A stretch of 64,000 bases of DNA from Rikenellaceae bacterium (GCA_020860245.1 JAJBUQ010000019.1:25048-89047); one strand, 5' to 3'; positions 1-8,589 are shown, counted from the stretch's first letter. Program-made: numbers and translations. Notes: generated by a model not told the origin, from the sequence alone.

Positions 1-1
1 A

Positions 2-655
2 GGTCTGTTGTATACGGCTCTTGCTCCTTTATACGGATACCCTATAACTCAGGAAGCCTTCGTGACAACTCAGAACGATGCCAACGGTATTATCAGTGCG
101 GAAAAAGTGGGACCGAGCGTAGCAAACGATATTAAAGTAAATTCCATAATCGCCGTATTGTTCAGTCTTCTCGCGATAGGTATCTATATAATCATCAGAT
201 TCGGTAGATGGCAGTGGGGCGTCGGAGGAGTTGTTTCATTAGGACACGATGCGTTCGTGACGATCGGAATGTTCTCGTTGTTATTCGGTATCATGCCGTT
301 TGCGATGGAGGTAGATCAATCGTTTATCGCTGCGATTCTTACAATCATCGGTTACTCGATAAATGATAAGGTGGTTATCTTCGACCGTATCCGCGAATAC
401 AGGACCCTGTATCCGAAGAGAAATTTGAAAGAAAATATCAACCTGGCGATCAATAGTACGCTGTCGAGGACTGTCAATACTTCAGGTACTACCCTGATCG
501 TATTGCTGGCGATATTCCTGTTCGGAGGAGAGGTTATCCGAGGATTTATTTTCGCACTTATTTTTGGTGTGATAATCGGTACTTTATCATCGATATTCCT
601 TGCCACGCCGATCGCTTACGATCTCGTAACGAAAAAATCCGATACTAAAAAATAG
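2..655 (+). CDS. secDF: Protein translocase SecDF, C-terminal (SecF) part, 5' truncated by window
   Basis: The reading frame is open from the first bases of the window, so the start lies upstream. The visible 217 or so residues are the SecF half of a SecD-SecF fusion, which assists late steps of Sec-dependent export using the proton gradient. The SecF hallmark GYSINDKVVIFDRIRE lies about 115-130 residues in. Hydrophobic segments fit the last transmembrane helices (roughly residues 47-65, 80-98, 105-122, 158-176 and 180-202), followed by a short Lys-rich cytoplasmic tail ending at TAG. In Bacteroidota SecD and SecF are commonly one polypeptide, which fits this frame continuing upstream. A strong terminator follows directly. 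Confidence 0.93.
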   Translation, partial: GLLYTALAPLYGYPITQEAFVTTQNDANGIISAEKVGPSVANDIKVNSIIAVLFSLLAIGIYIIIRFGRWQWGVGGVVSLGHDAFVTIGMFSLLFGIMPFAMEVDQSFIAAILTIIGYSINDKVVIFDRIREYRTLYPKRNLKENINLAINSTLSRTVNTSGTTLIVLLAIFLFGGEVIRGFIFALIFGVIIGTLSSIFLATPIAYDLVTKKSDTKK

Positions 656-672
656 TAATCGCGAAGTAGTAT

Positions 673-706
673 AAAAGAGCGGAAAATTTATTCTTCCGCT
701 CTTTTT
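673..706 (+). terminator. Intrinsic terminator after secDF
   Basis: A perfect 12-bp inverted repeat (AAAAGAGCGGAA at 673-684 and TTCCGCTCTTTT at 694-705) encloses a 9-nt loop and ends in a T run. It lies 18 bp after the secDF stop and separates it from the lipoprotein gene. Confidence 0.85.
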
Positions 707-731
707 GTATTCGCATAATCCATAAAAAAGT

Positions 732-739
732 TAAATTTG
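732..739 (+). promoter_or_regulatory. -7 promoter element of the lipoprotein gene
   Basis: TAAATTTG matches the Bacteroidetes sigma-ABfr -7 consensus TAnnTTTG. A TTTG about 24 bp upstream (704-707) could serve as the -33 element. Predicted transcription starts near 746, which argues against the ATG at 745 and for the ATG at 757. Confidence 0.5.
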
Positions 740-756
740 CGGATATGTTAAAGATT

Positions 757-1386
757 ATGAAAAATCATATTATAAGTTTATCAATTCTAATGGGGTTGAT
801 ATTTTATTCCTGCGGAAAAAACGATGTACTGGATGCTACATTCGAGGTGACTCCATATATACAGATCGAACAGGGCGGTGAGGAGTATATCACTACCGAA
901 GTACAGGGTTATTATTTTTATGCGGATAGTATCTATTTTAACGAAGTTACATACGAAGATGCTCTTGCTGGGACTCTACGTTACAAAACGGGAGGTACAT
1001 TGGCTTATACAGGGCTTGCGGACCGTGATGAAAACGGAACGATGTACTTCCGCAATTTGATTCAGTCCGAGATTATTCTTGTCCTGGTAAACGAAGACAA
1101 CGAAGTTTACTGCTGGCGGCAGCTCTATCTCGAACCGGAACAGAACTATATAATTACACGTATCCGGTTCCGGTTGTGGCGTTCAGGTCTGACATATAAG
1201 GAATCCGGATGGACCGTTACGATCCCGCCGTCGGATGAAGAAGATGAAGAAGACGATAACGGCAATGAAGAAGAAGCTGACGACGGTAACGATGATAACG
1301 ACTTAGAGGAGGACCGTAAAGACGATGAGGACGACGAACACGAAAACGGTGAGGACGATGAAGGCGATGAAGATTCTGTCGGATGA
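757..1386 (+). CDS. Unrecognised lipoprotein with long acidic C-terminal tail
   Basis: I do not recognise this family. The 209-residue product starts with a lipoprotein signal peptide (Lys-Asn-His, a hydrophobic stretch, then a Cys near residue 19 in the context FYSCGK), so it is probably anchored in the outer membrane. The middle of about 120 residues is rich in Tyr and aromatic residues and looks beta-structured. The last 50 or so residues are almost only Asp, Glu, Asn and Gly. An in-frame ATG at 745 exists, but the -7 element at 732-739 puts transcription start next to it, so 757 is preferred. The gene stands alone between the secDF terminator and convergent xerD. The tail may bind cations; that is inference from charge. 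Confidence 0.7.
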   Translation: MKNHIISLSILMGLIFYSCGKNDVLDATFEVTPYIQIEQGGEEYITTEVQGYYFYADSIYFNEVTYEDALAGTLRYKTGGTLAYTGLADRDENGTMYFRNLIQSEIILVLVNEDNEVYCWRQLYLEPEQNYIITRIRFRLWRSGLTYKESGWTVTIPPSDEEDEEDDNGNEEEADDGNDDNDLEEDRKDDEDDEHENGEDDEGDEDSVG

Positions 1387-1391
1387 ACCCG

Positions 1392-2294
1392 CTACTCGTT
1401 CTTGAGCGGATGGTGTTTGAATACGCTCCTCTTGAGATCCTCGTTGTCGAGATGTGTGTATATCTCCGTAGTTAATATCGATTCATGACCGAGCATATCC
1501 TGTACGACACGGATGTCCGCACCTCCCTGCATAAGATGCGTGGCAAAGGAATGCCGTAATGTGTGTGGGCTGATATTCTTATTTATTCCCGCCTTGAGCG
1601 CGGTCTCTTTAATAATATAGAAGATCATTACGCGTGTTAATTTTTTCCCTCTGTTATTGAGGAAAAGAAATTCACTGTTCTTGCCGTCCACTTCCAGCTT
1701 CCTCCTTTGATCGAGATACAAATCAATATATCTGTGTGCCTCTCTACTGACAGGTACAATGCGCTGCTTGTTTCCCTTGCCGATAACTCTAATATACCCT
1801 TCGGTAAGAAAGAGATCGGTTACACGAAGCTCTGTAAGTTCACTTACACGGAGTCCGCAGCTGTATAGTATCTCCAGGATGGCTCTGTTACGGTGTCCCT
1901 GCGGATGGCTAAGGTCAATCGCTTCAAGAAGCGCCGACACTTCCGGATAAGAGAGTACGTCCGGAAGTCTCCTTCCGATCTTGGGGTGGTCCACTAATTC
2001 CGTGGGGAGAGCGCTTATTTTGTCGTTAATAAGAAGAAAAATGAAAAAACTGTTTATTCCGCTCAATATCCGCGCCTGCGTGGAACGGTTTACCCCCTGG
2101 TCGTAAAGATTCGCAAGAAATTCTTCGATATGGCTTCGTTCCACTGATTCTGGTGTAACCTCGCCCGATATACCGTTATATTCCCGAAATCTTTTAATAT
2201 CACGAATATACGCAGAAACCGTGTTGTCGGAGAGATTCTTCTCCAGTTTGAGATATGCGTAATATTCCTTTATATATTCTTCCCACTGTTCCAT
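1392..2294 (-). CDS. xerD: Tyrosine recombinase XerD
   Basis: This 300-residue protein is a site-specific tyrosine recombinase of the XerC/XerD type, which resolves chromosome dimers at dif. The N-terminal SAM-like core-binding domain covers about residues 1-90 and the catalytic domain residues 110-295. All active-site residues are visible: Arg149 (CGLRVSEL), Lys173 (GKGNKQR), His244 and Arg247 (HTLRHSFATHL), His270 (LGHESI) and nucleophile Tyr279 (EIYTHL). Length and the order of motifs match housekeeping XerD. It is divergent from prmA and converges on the lipoprotein gene, with no element next to it that would suggest an integrase role. Confidence 0.93.
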   Translation of the reverse strand: MEQWEEYIKEYYAYLKLEKNLSDNTVSAYIRDIKRFREYNGISGEVTPESVERSHIEEFLANLYDQGVNRSTQARILSGINSFFIFLLINDKISALPTELVDHPKIGRRLPDVLSYPEVSALLEAIDLSHPQGHRNRAILEILYSCGLRVSELTELRVTDLFLTEGYIRVIGKGNKQRIVPVSREAHRYIDLYLDQRRKLEVDGKNSEFLFLNNRGKKLTRVMIFYIIKETALKAGINKNISPHTLRHSFATHLMQGGADIRVVQDMLGHESILTTEIYTHLDNEDLKRSVFKHHPLKNE

Positions 2295-2311
2295 ATATCC
2301 GAAAGTATTGT

Positions 2312-2319
2312 TATATTTG
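2312..2319 (+). promoter_or_regulatory. -7 promoter element of prmA-serB, within an inverted repeat
   Basis: TATATTTG fits TAnnTTTG and predicts a start near 2326, giving a leader of about 38 nt to prmA. It lies inside the inverted repeat GTTATA-N5-TATAAC (2310-2326), which could be an operator between divergent xerD and prmA. Confidence 0.45.
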
Positions 2320-2363
2320 TTATAACGGTATTATTAAACTGTTTTTAATTTCAGGTAAAATTA

Positions 2364-3209
2364 ATGAATTATATAGAATTTACGGTTGATATGCCTCCGA
2401 ACGGAGACGAAAATTGTAGTGAAATACTTATTGCGGATCTTGCCGATCTCGGATTCGAAAGTTTCACGGAAGAGGACGGTAAAGTGAAGGGATATGTCAC
2501 CGAAGCGGATTACGGGTTATACGAAATAATGATCGACAATTATCTTGCGGATACCGGATATAAGTACGATAAAAAATATATCGAGAACTCCACCAACTGG
2601 AATGCGCAATGGGAGTCGAATTTCCACCCGATCGATGTGGATGGCAGATGCTATATCCGCGCTCCGTTCCACGAAGAGGCCGCCGGATACGAGTATATCG
2701 TGACTATAATGCCGAAGATGTCATTCGGAACAGGACACCATGCGACGACTCATCTGATGATCGAAGCTATTCTCGACTCGGATCTCGCAGACTGCACCGT
2801 ATTGAATATGGGCAGCGGTACAGGTGTTCTCGCGATACTTGCCATAATGGCAGGCGCGGATTCGGTCGATGCCATAGATATAGACGAATGGGCATACGAG
2901 AACTGTCGCGAGAATGCGGAGATAAATGATGCCTCGGATCGTATAAATATAATGCTTGGAGATGCCTCTCTTCTTAAGGAACCCCGAAAGTACGATTTTA
3001 TTTTTGCAAATATAAACCGGAATATTCTGCTTGCCGATATGGGTAAATATGCGGACTCATTAAAACCGGAAGGGGGATTATTCATGAGCGGATTCCTCGA
3101 TATAGATTCCGGAAAAATATCGGACAAAGCGATAAATTTGGGATTGAAACCGACGGACAAGAACCTCCGTGACGGATGGTGTATGATGAAGTTTATAAAA
3201 GTGAAATAA
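2364..3209 (+). CDS. prmA: Ribosomal protein L11 methyltransferase
   Basis: This 281-residue protein is the S-adenosylmethionine-dependent enzyme that trimethylates ribosomal protein L11. The N-terminal substrate-recognition domain covers roughly residues 1-85. The Rossmann-type methyltransferase domain has the PrmA signature FGTGHHATTH (121-130), motif I LNMGSGTGVLAI (147-158), the acidic ribose-binding stretch AIDIDEWA (170-177) and the motif IV-like FANINRNIL near residue 215. The start is the first ATG of the frame. Its stop is 2 nt before the serB ATG, so the two are probably one transcript. Confidence 0.92.
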   Translation: MNYIEFTVDMPPNGDENCSEILIADLADLGFESFTEEDGKVKGYVTEADYGLYEIMIDNYLADTGYKYDKKYIENSTNWNAQWESNFHPIDVDGRCYIRAPFHEEAAGYEYIVTIMPKMSFGTGHHATTHLMIEAILDSDLADCTVLNMGSGTGVLAILAIMAGADSVDAIDIDEWAYENCRENAEINDASDRINIMLGDASLLKEPRKYDFIFANINRNILLADMGKYADSLKPEGGLFMSGFLDIDSGKISDKAINLGLKPTDKNLRDGWCMMKFIKVK

Positions 3210-3211
3210 TT

Positions 3212-4429
3212 ATGGAAAAAAAAGTAGAAATAATTCAGATAAATATATCAGGAGAGGATAAACCCGGAGTAACTTCCGCTCTGACGCGCATACTTGCGGA
3301 GTACGACGCATTCATTCTTGACATAGGGCAGTCTAATATACACCAAACCCTGTCGATGGGTATACTGTTCAAAACGACTCAGAACAAAGCCGGCAATATA
3401 ATGAAGGACCTGTTGTTTAAGGCTTACGAACTGGATATGAATATCCGTTTCACGCCTATCTCTGAAGAGGAGTACGAGGAATGGGTCGGAATGCAGGGTA
3501 AAAACCGTTATATCATTACTTTGTTGGGACGCAAGCTGACTGCCAGGCAGATTGAAGAGGTTACGACAATCGTCGCTGATCAGGAGCTCAATATCGACTC
3601 TATAATAAGGCTGACAGGAAGGATTCCGCTCGACGAGAATGCCCGCGCGCCTAAATCCTGCGTTGAATTGTCTGTGAGGGGAACGCCGCGCGACAGAGCG
3701 GAAATTCAGCGTCGGTTCATGCAGTTATCCGTAGACTACGGTGTCGATGTATCGTTTCAGCTCGATGATATGTTCCGCAGGTGCCGAAGGCTTATATGCT
3801 TCGATATGGATTCTACGCTGATAGAGACCGAGGTAATCGACAAACTTGCCGAGAGGGCCGGGGTGGGCGATAAGGTCCGCGCGATAACAGAATCTGCAAT
3901 GAGGGGGGAGATCGATTTTAACGAGAGTTTCAGACAGCGGATCGCTATGCTTAAAGGGCTCGATGTGTCCGTGATGCAGGAAATTGCCGACAATCTTCCT
4001 ATAACCGAAGGCCTCGACAGGCTTATGGTTGTGCTCAAGAGGGTTGGATTCAAGACTGCGATTCTCTCCGGAGGATTCACCTATTTCGGTAATTACCTCA
4101 AACATAAATATGGGTTCGATTATGTGTATGCAAACGAATTGGAGGTTGTGGACGGTAAACTTACAGGATGTCACGTGGGAGAGATAATCGACGGCAAACG
4201 GAAGGCGGAACTGTTAAAACTGATCGCTCAGGTCGAAAATGTGGATATCTTGCAGACCGTTGCCGTAGGCGATGGAGCAAATGATCTTCCGATGCTCGGC
4301 GAAGCAGGTTTGGGAATAGCGTTCCACGCCAAACCGAAGGTTATGGAGAATGCCGGCCAATCCCTCTCCACTATCGGACTCGACGGAATCCTGTACTTCC
4401 TCGGATTTAAGGATTCTTATATAAATTAA
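3212..4429 (+). CDS. serB: Phosphoserine phosphatase with N-terminal ACT domains
   Basis: The 405-residue product hydrolyses phosphoserine in the last step of serine synthesis. Two ACT-like regulatory domains occupy roughly residues 1-80 and 98-175. The HAD hydrolase domain starts with CFDMDSTLIE, giving nucleophile Asp198 and acid/base Asp200, and ends with the metal-binding GDGANDLPML motif. The frame is open upstream to an ATG at 3176 inside prmA, but the ATG at 3212 gives the usual ACT-domain start. The ACT-ACT-HAD order is common in Bacteroidota SerB. No terminator with a clear T run follows. Confidence 0.9.
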   Translation: MEKKVEIIQINISGEDKPGVTSALTRILAEYDAFILDIGQSNIHQTLSMGILFKTTQNKAGNIMKDLLFKAYELDMNIRFTPISEEEYEEWVGMQGKNRYIITLLGRKLTARQIEEVTTIVADQELNIDSIIRLTGRIPLDENARAPKSCVELSVRGTPRDRAEIQRRFMQLSVDYGVDVSFQLDDMFRRCRRLICFDMDSTLIETEVIDKLAERAGVGDKVRAITESAMRGEIDFNESFRQRIAMLKGLDVSVMQEIADNLPITEGLDRLMVVLKRVGFKTAILSGGFTYFGNYLKHKYGFDYVYANELEVVDGKLTGCHVGEIIDGKRKAELLKLIAQVENVDILQTVAVGDGANDLPMLGEAGLGIAFHAKPKVMENAGQSLSTIGLDGILYFLGFKDSYIN

Positions 4430-4741
4430 CTGCCCGACGGATTCCGGATACAACCCGTCATTTATTCGAGTTTTCAGAATTTCAAGAACTATATTCTTAT
4501 AATCGGAAGGTCGATTATAAAATTTCGCGCTATTGTAACTCTTACGGTAGGCTGATTACGGATGGCGCATTATAGAATTATACTGCCTGCCGTGATTTTT
4601 TTAATCGCCGTGGTTGCCTTCGGAGAAGACGAATAGTGCTATTCGTGTGGTTTATTCCCGATTATTCGATAATTCTGCGGAGATTTATTCCGGTTTGCCA
4701 AATAAATCGGAGTTATCATAATTATAGTATCGGTACCGATT
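4430..4741. other. 312-bp intergenic region between convergent serB and tonB
   Basis: No conserved gene is recognised. It contains an 8-bp hairpin (TATAATCG at 4498-4505 with CGATTATA at 4512-4519), a second inverted repeat (GATTTATT at 4682-4689 with AATAAATC at 4701-4708) and the 12-bp palindrome ATCGGTACCGAT (4731-4742) at the tonB stop. An ATG at 4562 opens a 24-codon frame to TAG at 4634-4636 that would encode a hydrophobic peptide with charged ends. Its reality is unproven. Confidence 0.4.
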
Positions 4742-5545
4742 TTATCTGATCCTGAAATTATAGGTGATGGTACCGACTTGCGATGGTGCCGCATCTTCGT
4801 CCACATTGAAGCGAGCCTTACGTGCAGCCCTCTCTGCAGCCTCTATAAGTGTGCGGTTTGTAGTGGTAGAACCGAGCGCCACTACCGATGTACTGACGAC
4901 TTCTCCCTTCTGGTTTACCCTTATTTCTATAATTACACGACCCTCTTCGTTGGCAGTATAATCCGGAGGAGGAAGTGTGCCTATAAGCGATCTTCCACTA
5001 AGATTCCAGCGATCGCCGTCATTGCCTGTGCCGGTACCGCTTTGGCTGCCGTCCGTGCTGCCGACAAGATTACCCTGATTGCCTTCTCCCGTCGAGTCCC
5101 CTTGAGATTGGTTGCCGGAATCACTGCGTCCTGGAAACAGGGCGCGTTGATTTACCTCTCGGGGCTGTTCCGCAGGTGTAGTCTCCTCTGTGGGCTTAGG
5201 CTGTTCGACCGGAGCCTGCCGTTCTTCTGGTTTGGGAGATTCCGGTTGTGCCTCCGCTATTACCGGTGCTTCTTCTATATCCTGAGTAAGAGTCTCTTGT
5301 TCCATCGATTGCGTTGGACTCGAACTGGATTCTACCGGAGCCGGGATCTCGTTCATATATAAGTCCTCGGTGCCGTATCCCGTATCCCCGTCGCCGAAGT
5401 CTATGAGAATGCCTTCCCCTTCCAATTCTACGGACTTCATGTTGAACGATACGAAAAAAATAAGAACCCCCCACAACGCAATGTATATGACCGTTGCGAT
5501 GATTCCGGCAGTCCAGTTCTGTTTCTCGTCCGTATATTGGCGCAT
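4742..5545 (-). CDS. TonB-family energy transducer protein
   Basis: This 267-residue protein couples the inner-membrane ExbB-ExbD proton channel to outer-membrane transporters. It has one N-terminal transmembrane helix (about residues 13-34), a long Pro/Glu/Gln-rich periplasmic spacer (about 60-140), a Gly/Ser/Asn/Gln-rich stretch and a C-terminal TonB domain from about residue 195 (ending GTITYNFRIR). It is the last gene of an exbB-exbD-tonB operon, directly abutting exbD. The partner may be the TonB-dependent receptor at 21.8 kb or others outside the window. Confidence 0.88.
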   Translation of the reverse strand: MRQYTDEKQNWTAGIIATVIYIALWGVLIFFVSFNMKSVELEGEGILIDFGDGDTGYGTEDLYMNEIPAPVESSSSPTQSMEQETLTQDIEEAPVIAEAQPESPKPEERQAPVEQPKPTEETTPAEQPREVNQRALFPGRSDSGNQSQGDSTGEGNQGNLVGSTDGSQSGTGTGNDGDRWNLSGRSLIGTLPPPDYTANEEGRVIIEIRVNQKGEVVSTSVVALGSTTTNRTLIEAAERAARKARFNVDEDAAPSQVGTITYNFRIR

Positions 5546-5938
5546 TTACTTGGGAGTTGTGGCTAAGATAAGCTTATATTTGTTGTTATTTGCGATAACC
5601 ATAACCTTGACGATCTCTCCGATAGGTACGGATTCATCCGAATGGAGCGAGATGGTAGGGTCCTCCACACCTTCCATTTTTACCCGCAGGGTCTCCTCCA
5701 GTTTATCGAACGGTACAGGAGTAAGCTCTACGTAATAGTTAAGATCGTTGGTTATGGATACTGTGGTGTATGGTTTGTCGGATATTATGTTGCTGCTCTT
5801 AGGCAAGGTAAGTTTCAAAGCATTAGGGCTTATCAACGTAGTGGTTACCATAAAGAATATAAGCAGCAGGAAGATCATGTCGGTCATCGAAGCCGAACCG
5901 AATGAACTCTCCACTTTTGATCCTCTCTTGATTGCCAT
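5546..5938 (-). CDS. exbD: Biopolymer transport protein ExbD
   Basis: This 130-residue protein is the ExbD/TolR subunit of the proton-driven TonB motor. After a short basic cytoplasmic N terminus it has a single transmembrane helix (about residues 18-38) that carries the family's essential Asp in SMTDMIFLLLIFFMV. A small periplasmic domain follows. It lies 11 nt after exbB and its stop abuts the tonB start, so the three genes form one transcript. Confidence 0.92.
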   Translation of the reverse strand: MAIKRGSKVESSFGSASMTDMIFLLLIFFMVTTTLISPNALKLTLPKSSNIISDKPYTTVSITNDLNYYVELTPVPFDKLEETLRVKMEGVEDPTISLHSDESVPIGEIVKVMVIANNNKYKLILATTPK

Positions 5939-5949
5939 AGATTTTTAAT

Positions 5950-6654
5950 TTATCGTTTGTCTACTGGTTGGTTCAAGAGATCCATGAACGCTATCGAATT
6001 GACCTCCATCTGAAATACCAGGCGTTCGATGCGCGCGACGAGATAATTGTAGCCGAAGAAGGCCGGTATACCGACGATAAGACCTGCGACGGTGGTTATC
6101 ATTGCCGTATACATACCGCTGGATAACATTCCTATATCGATCGCTCCGCCTGCCTGAGACATATTCATAAAGGCGATTACCATACCTATTACCGTACCTA
6201 AAAATCCGATCATTGGCGCTCCTTCCGCAATCGTCGCCAGGAACGGAAGACCGTTCTCCAATTTTGAAACTTCCAGGTTCGCCACATTCTCGATTGATGA
6301 CTGTACGTCGTTGAGCGGACGTCCGATGCGTTCGATACCTTTCTCTATCATCCTTGCGATAGGGGTGTCGGTATTTTTACAAAGTTGTACCGCGGAGTTT
6401 ATTTTGCCTTCATAGATATCTTCGCGGATGTTGTTGATAAAATTCGAATCGAAGTTCATAGCCTTCCTTATCGCCATGTATCGTTCGACAAAGATATATA
6501 TCGATGCTGCTCCAAGAAGAGCAAGAGGTATCATCAGCCAACCTCCCGCGACCACTAATTCTCCAAAACTCATTATTCCCGACTTATCCGCTGTCTGCGC
6601 GGTTATCTGCTCCAGAAGCTCGGCAGCGTCGGTAGTTTGCAAAAAGATATTCAT
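5950..6654 (-). CDS. exbB: MotA/TolQ/ExbB proton channel protein
   Basis: This 234-residue protein forms the proton channel with ExbD. It has three hydrophobic segments: one near residues 35-55 and two in the C-terminal half around GFLGTVIGMVIAFMNM and MYTAMITTVAGLIVGIPAFFGY, the TolQ/ExbB core with its conserved Thr and Gly residues. The frame is open far upstream to 6945, but those 97 residues overlap the divergent gene and its promoter and do not resemble the family. The ATG at 6654 fits the -7 element at 6687-6694. Confidence 0.92.
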   Translation of the reverse strand: MNIFLQTTDAAELLEQITAQTADKSGIMSFGELVVAGGWLMIPLALLGAASIYIFVERYMAIRKAMNFDSNFINNIREDIYEGKINSAVQLCKNTDTPIARMIEKGIERIGRPLNDVQSSIENVANLEVSKLENGLPFLATIAEGAPMIGFLGTVIGMVIAFMNMSQAGGAIDIGMLSSGMYTAMITTVAGLIVGIPAFFGYNYLVARIERLVFQMEVNSIAFMDLLNQPVDKR

Positions 6655-6686
6655 AATTAAACAGTTATTATTTTTAGAAACCCATG

Positions 6687-6694
6687 CAAATCTA
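6687..6694 (-). promoter_or_regulatory. exbB: -7 promoter element of exbB-exbD-tonB
   Basis: On the minus strand this reads TAGATTTG, matching TAnnTTTG, with a TTTG (complement of 6714-6717) 19 bp upstream as -33 candidate. It predicts a leader of about 26 nt before the exbB ATG at 6654. Confidence 0.55.
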
Positions 6695-6759
6695 TAAGTT
6701 TTTGTCCAAATCTCAAAACAGATATTCCATTGGATTTTCGTTAAACCGGTTAAAAAACT

Positions 6760-6767
6760 TAAATTTG
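6760..6767 (+). promoter_or_regulatory. -7 promoter element of DUF4271-hemD-rnpA-yidD
   Basis: TAAATTTG matches TAnnTTTG. Its predicted start (about 6774) is only about 4 nt before the ATG at 6778, so the mRNA would be nearly leaderless or translation would begin at the next in-frame ATG at 6802. Confidence 0.5.
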
Positions 6768-6777
6768 CACGATTAAA

Positions 6778-7653
6778 ATGAATAGGATTATAAGTAGTTC
6801 GATGGAAGCGATTCTGAATCAAAATAATGTATATCTTAGAGATAGCTCCGCTATGATTCCGGAATTGATTGTTCCTGAGATTCTTATGACTAAAAATCGG
6901 GAAGCTGTATTCGGTACCGAAGCCATGCCGAACTACGATATACACTATGAGGGAGAAGCTTATGAGGCTTCGCGCGACCAGTATTATAATTCGATTATAT
7001 TTTCATCCTTGCTGTTCGTGCTTTTTATTTTTTCCGCATATTCCGTATATAGATTCCGGGATCAGTTTCCGTTATTGGTAAAATATTTCTTTTCGATGCG
7101 CGATCCTGCCGATATTGTGGAAGATCAGGGTGTTACGTTCAGATACTTTGTTAATACTTTAAATTTTATAGGATTTTTTGCGTCAGTAGCGTACGTAATG
7201 AAATTAATAATGATTTTTTACGGAGCGATTGGATTATCCTTGGTAAATCTCTATGACGGATATATGATTTTAGTGGCAACAGCAGCGTTGCTAACGGTTT
7301 TCTTATATAGATTCATCATACATAAGGCCGTAGTTCTTGTTGCAATGGACGGACGAAATATCGCTGAACTGATATTTTATAATAAAATCATATTTGCATT
7401 CTGTACGGTTTTGTATATGCCGTTTGTTCTTTCATTCGGTTATTTAGGCGAACAATTTACTGCATATGCGCAAGTTATCCTGTTATGGATACCTGTGATC
7501 TTTATGATATATCACGGATTTAAGACATATAGATTCTTTATTGTTAGAAAATTTTCAATTTTCCAGTGGTTTTTGTACCTTTGCGGCGTGGAAATTTTAC
7601 CGATCAGTTTTTTTATACTGTCGGTATCGAGGGGTTTAGAATTAAATTTTTGA
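6778..7653 (+). CDS. DUF4271 integral membrane protein
   Basis: This 291-residue protein has about 80 N-terminal soluble residues, then six or so hydrophobic helices (near 73-92, 122-142, 158-176, 202-222, 229-245 and 265-285). Sequence and the position directly upstream of uroporphyrinogen-III synthase match DUF4271 proteins of Bacteroidota. Function is unknown; the linkage suggests a role near the envelope or haem synthesis but proves none. The nearby -7 element means the start could instead be the ATG at 6802. It ends with TGA, and hemD begins 3 nt later. Confidence 0.8.
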   Translation: MNRIISSSMEAILNQNNVYLRDSSAMIPELIVPEILMTKNREAVFGTEAMPNYDIHYEGEAYEASRDQYYNSIIFSSLLFVLFIFSAYSVYRFRDQFPLLVKYFFSMRDPADIVEDQGVTFRYFVNTLNFIGFFASVAYVMKLIMIFYGAIGLSLVNLYDGYMILVATAALLTVFLYRFIIHKAVVLVAMDGRNIAELIFYNKIIFAFCTVLYMPFVLSFGYLGEQFTAYAQVILLWIPVIFMIYHGFKTYRFFIVRKFSIFQWFLYLCGVEILPISFFILSVSRGLELNF

Positions 7654-7656
7654 GTT

Positions 7657-8589
7657 TTGAAGGTAAATAAAATACTTGTTTCCCAACCCGCTCCGGCGGC
7701 TATCGAACGCTCTCCCTTTCAGGAGCTTATCACAAAATACGGAGTCTCGGTCGATTTTCAGCCGTTTATAAGGGTAGAGCGCGTAAGCGTTAAAGAATTC
7801 CGATCCCAGCGAGTGGATATCCTTGCTCATACGGCGATAATTTTTACAAACCGATCCTCTGTCGATCATTTTTTCCAAATATGCGAAGAGACGCGGGTAA
7901 GCATCCCTGAGACTATGAAATATTTTTGTGTCACGGAAGCCGTAGCCCTCTATCTTCAAAAATACATCGTATATAGAAAAAGAAAAATATTCTTCGGCAA
8001 AGCGGTGTTTGCAGACCTCGTGGATATTATAGTTAAGCATAAAGAAGAAAAATTTCTTCTGCCGCTCCCGGATCCGCATAAATCGGAGATTCCTGCAACT
8101 CTGGACAAACATAAACTCAAACATACCAAACTGATTCTCTCGCATACGGTCAGCAACGATATAAACGGAATCGATATTCGAGAATACAATGTGGTGGTAT
8201 TTTATAGTCCTCTGGAGGTCGCTACTTTGAAATCTACGTATCCCGAGCTGCCTGAGACGGTGAGGATTGCTGCGTTCGGTAACGGAACAGCACTTGCAGT
8301 GGCGGATCACGGCTATAACCTCAGTGTTATAGCCCCTACGCCTGAATCTTCCTCGATGGTAAATGCGATAGATAAATTTATCCAAAAACTTCAGTCCGGT
8401 GAGAATGCAGGGTACGTATCGATAGAAAAAAAAGAAGCGTCTCCATCCGTGGACAATCCCGCTGCAAAAAAATTGTCAAAAAAAACGGTTAAATCTAAAG
8501 TTACTGCAAAAACTACCGATAAAAAATCCGATATAAAAAAATCCACCGGAACAGTAAAAAAAGCACCGATCAAAAGTAAATCAGCATAA
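7657..8589 (+). CDS. hemD: Uroporphyrinogen-III synthase with Lys-rich C-terminal extension
   Basis: The 310-residue product closes hydroxymethylbilane to uroporphyrinogen III in haem synthesis. The first 247 or so residues form the two-lobed HemD fold: an N-terminal SQPAP segment, IIFTNRSSVDHFF and IPETMKYFCVTEAVA, then a second lobe with VVVFYSPLEVATL and IAAFGNGTALAVADHGY. The start is TTG; no ATG precedes the conserved N terminus. About 60 C-terminal residues are mainly Lys, Ser, Thr and Ala, resembling histone H1-like tails and not part of the catalytic fold. The gene abuts rnpA with no gap, so the four genes from 6778 are probably one operon. Confidence 0.8.
   Translation: MKVNKILVSQPAPAAIERSPFQELITKYGVSVDFQPFIRVERVSVKEFRSQRVDILAHTAIIFTNRSSVDHFFQICEETRVSIPETMKYFCVTEAVALYLQKYIVYRKRKIFFGKAVFADLVDIIVKHKEEKFLLPLPDPHKSEIPATLDKHKLKHTKLILSHTVSNDINGIDIREYNVVVFYSPLEVATLKSTYPELPETVRIAAFGNGTALAVADHGYNLSVIAPTPESSSMVNAIDKFIQKLQSGENAGYVSIEKKEASPSVDNPAAKKLSKKTVKSKVTAKTTDKKSDIKKSTGTVKKAPIKSKSA

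Noticed and set aside
745..757. ATG at 745 as start of the lipoprotein
   Set aside because: It lies on the predicted transcription start; the ATG at 757 begins the lipoprotein signal.
1392..2294. Recombinase as invertase or integrase controlling phase variation
   Set aside because: It has housekeeping XerD features, and no inverted repeats or mobile genes flank it; the fimbrillin array is more than 50 kb away.
6655..6945. 97-residue N-terminal extension of ExbB
   Set aside because: It crosses the promoters and start of the divergent gene and does not resemble the family.
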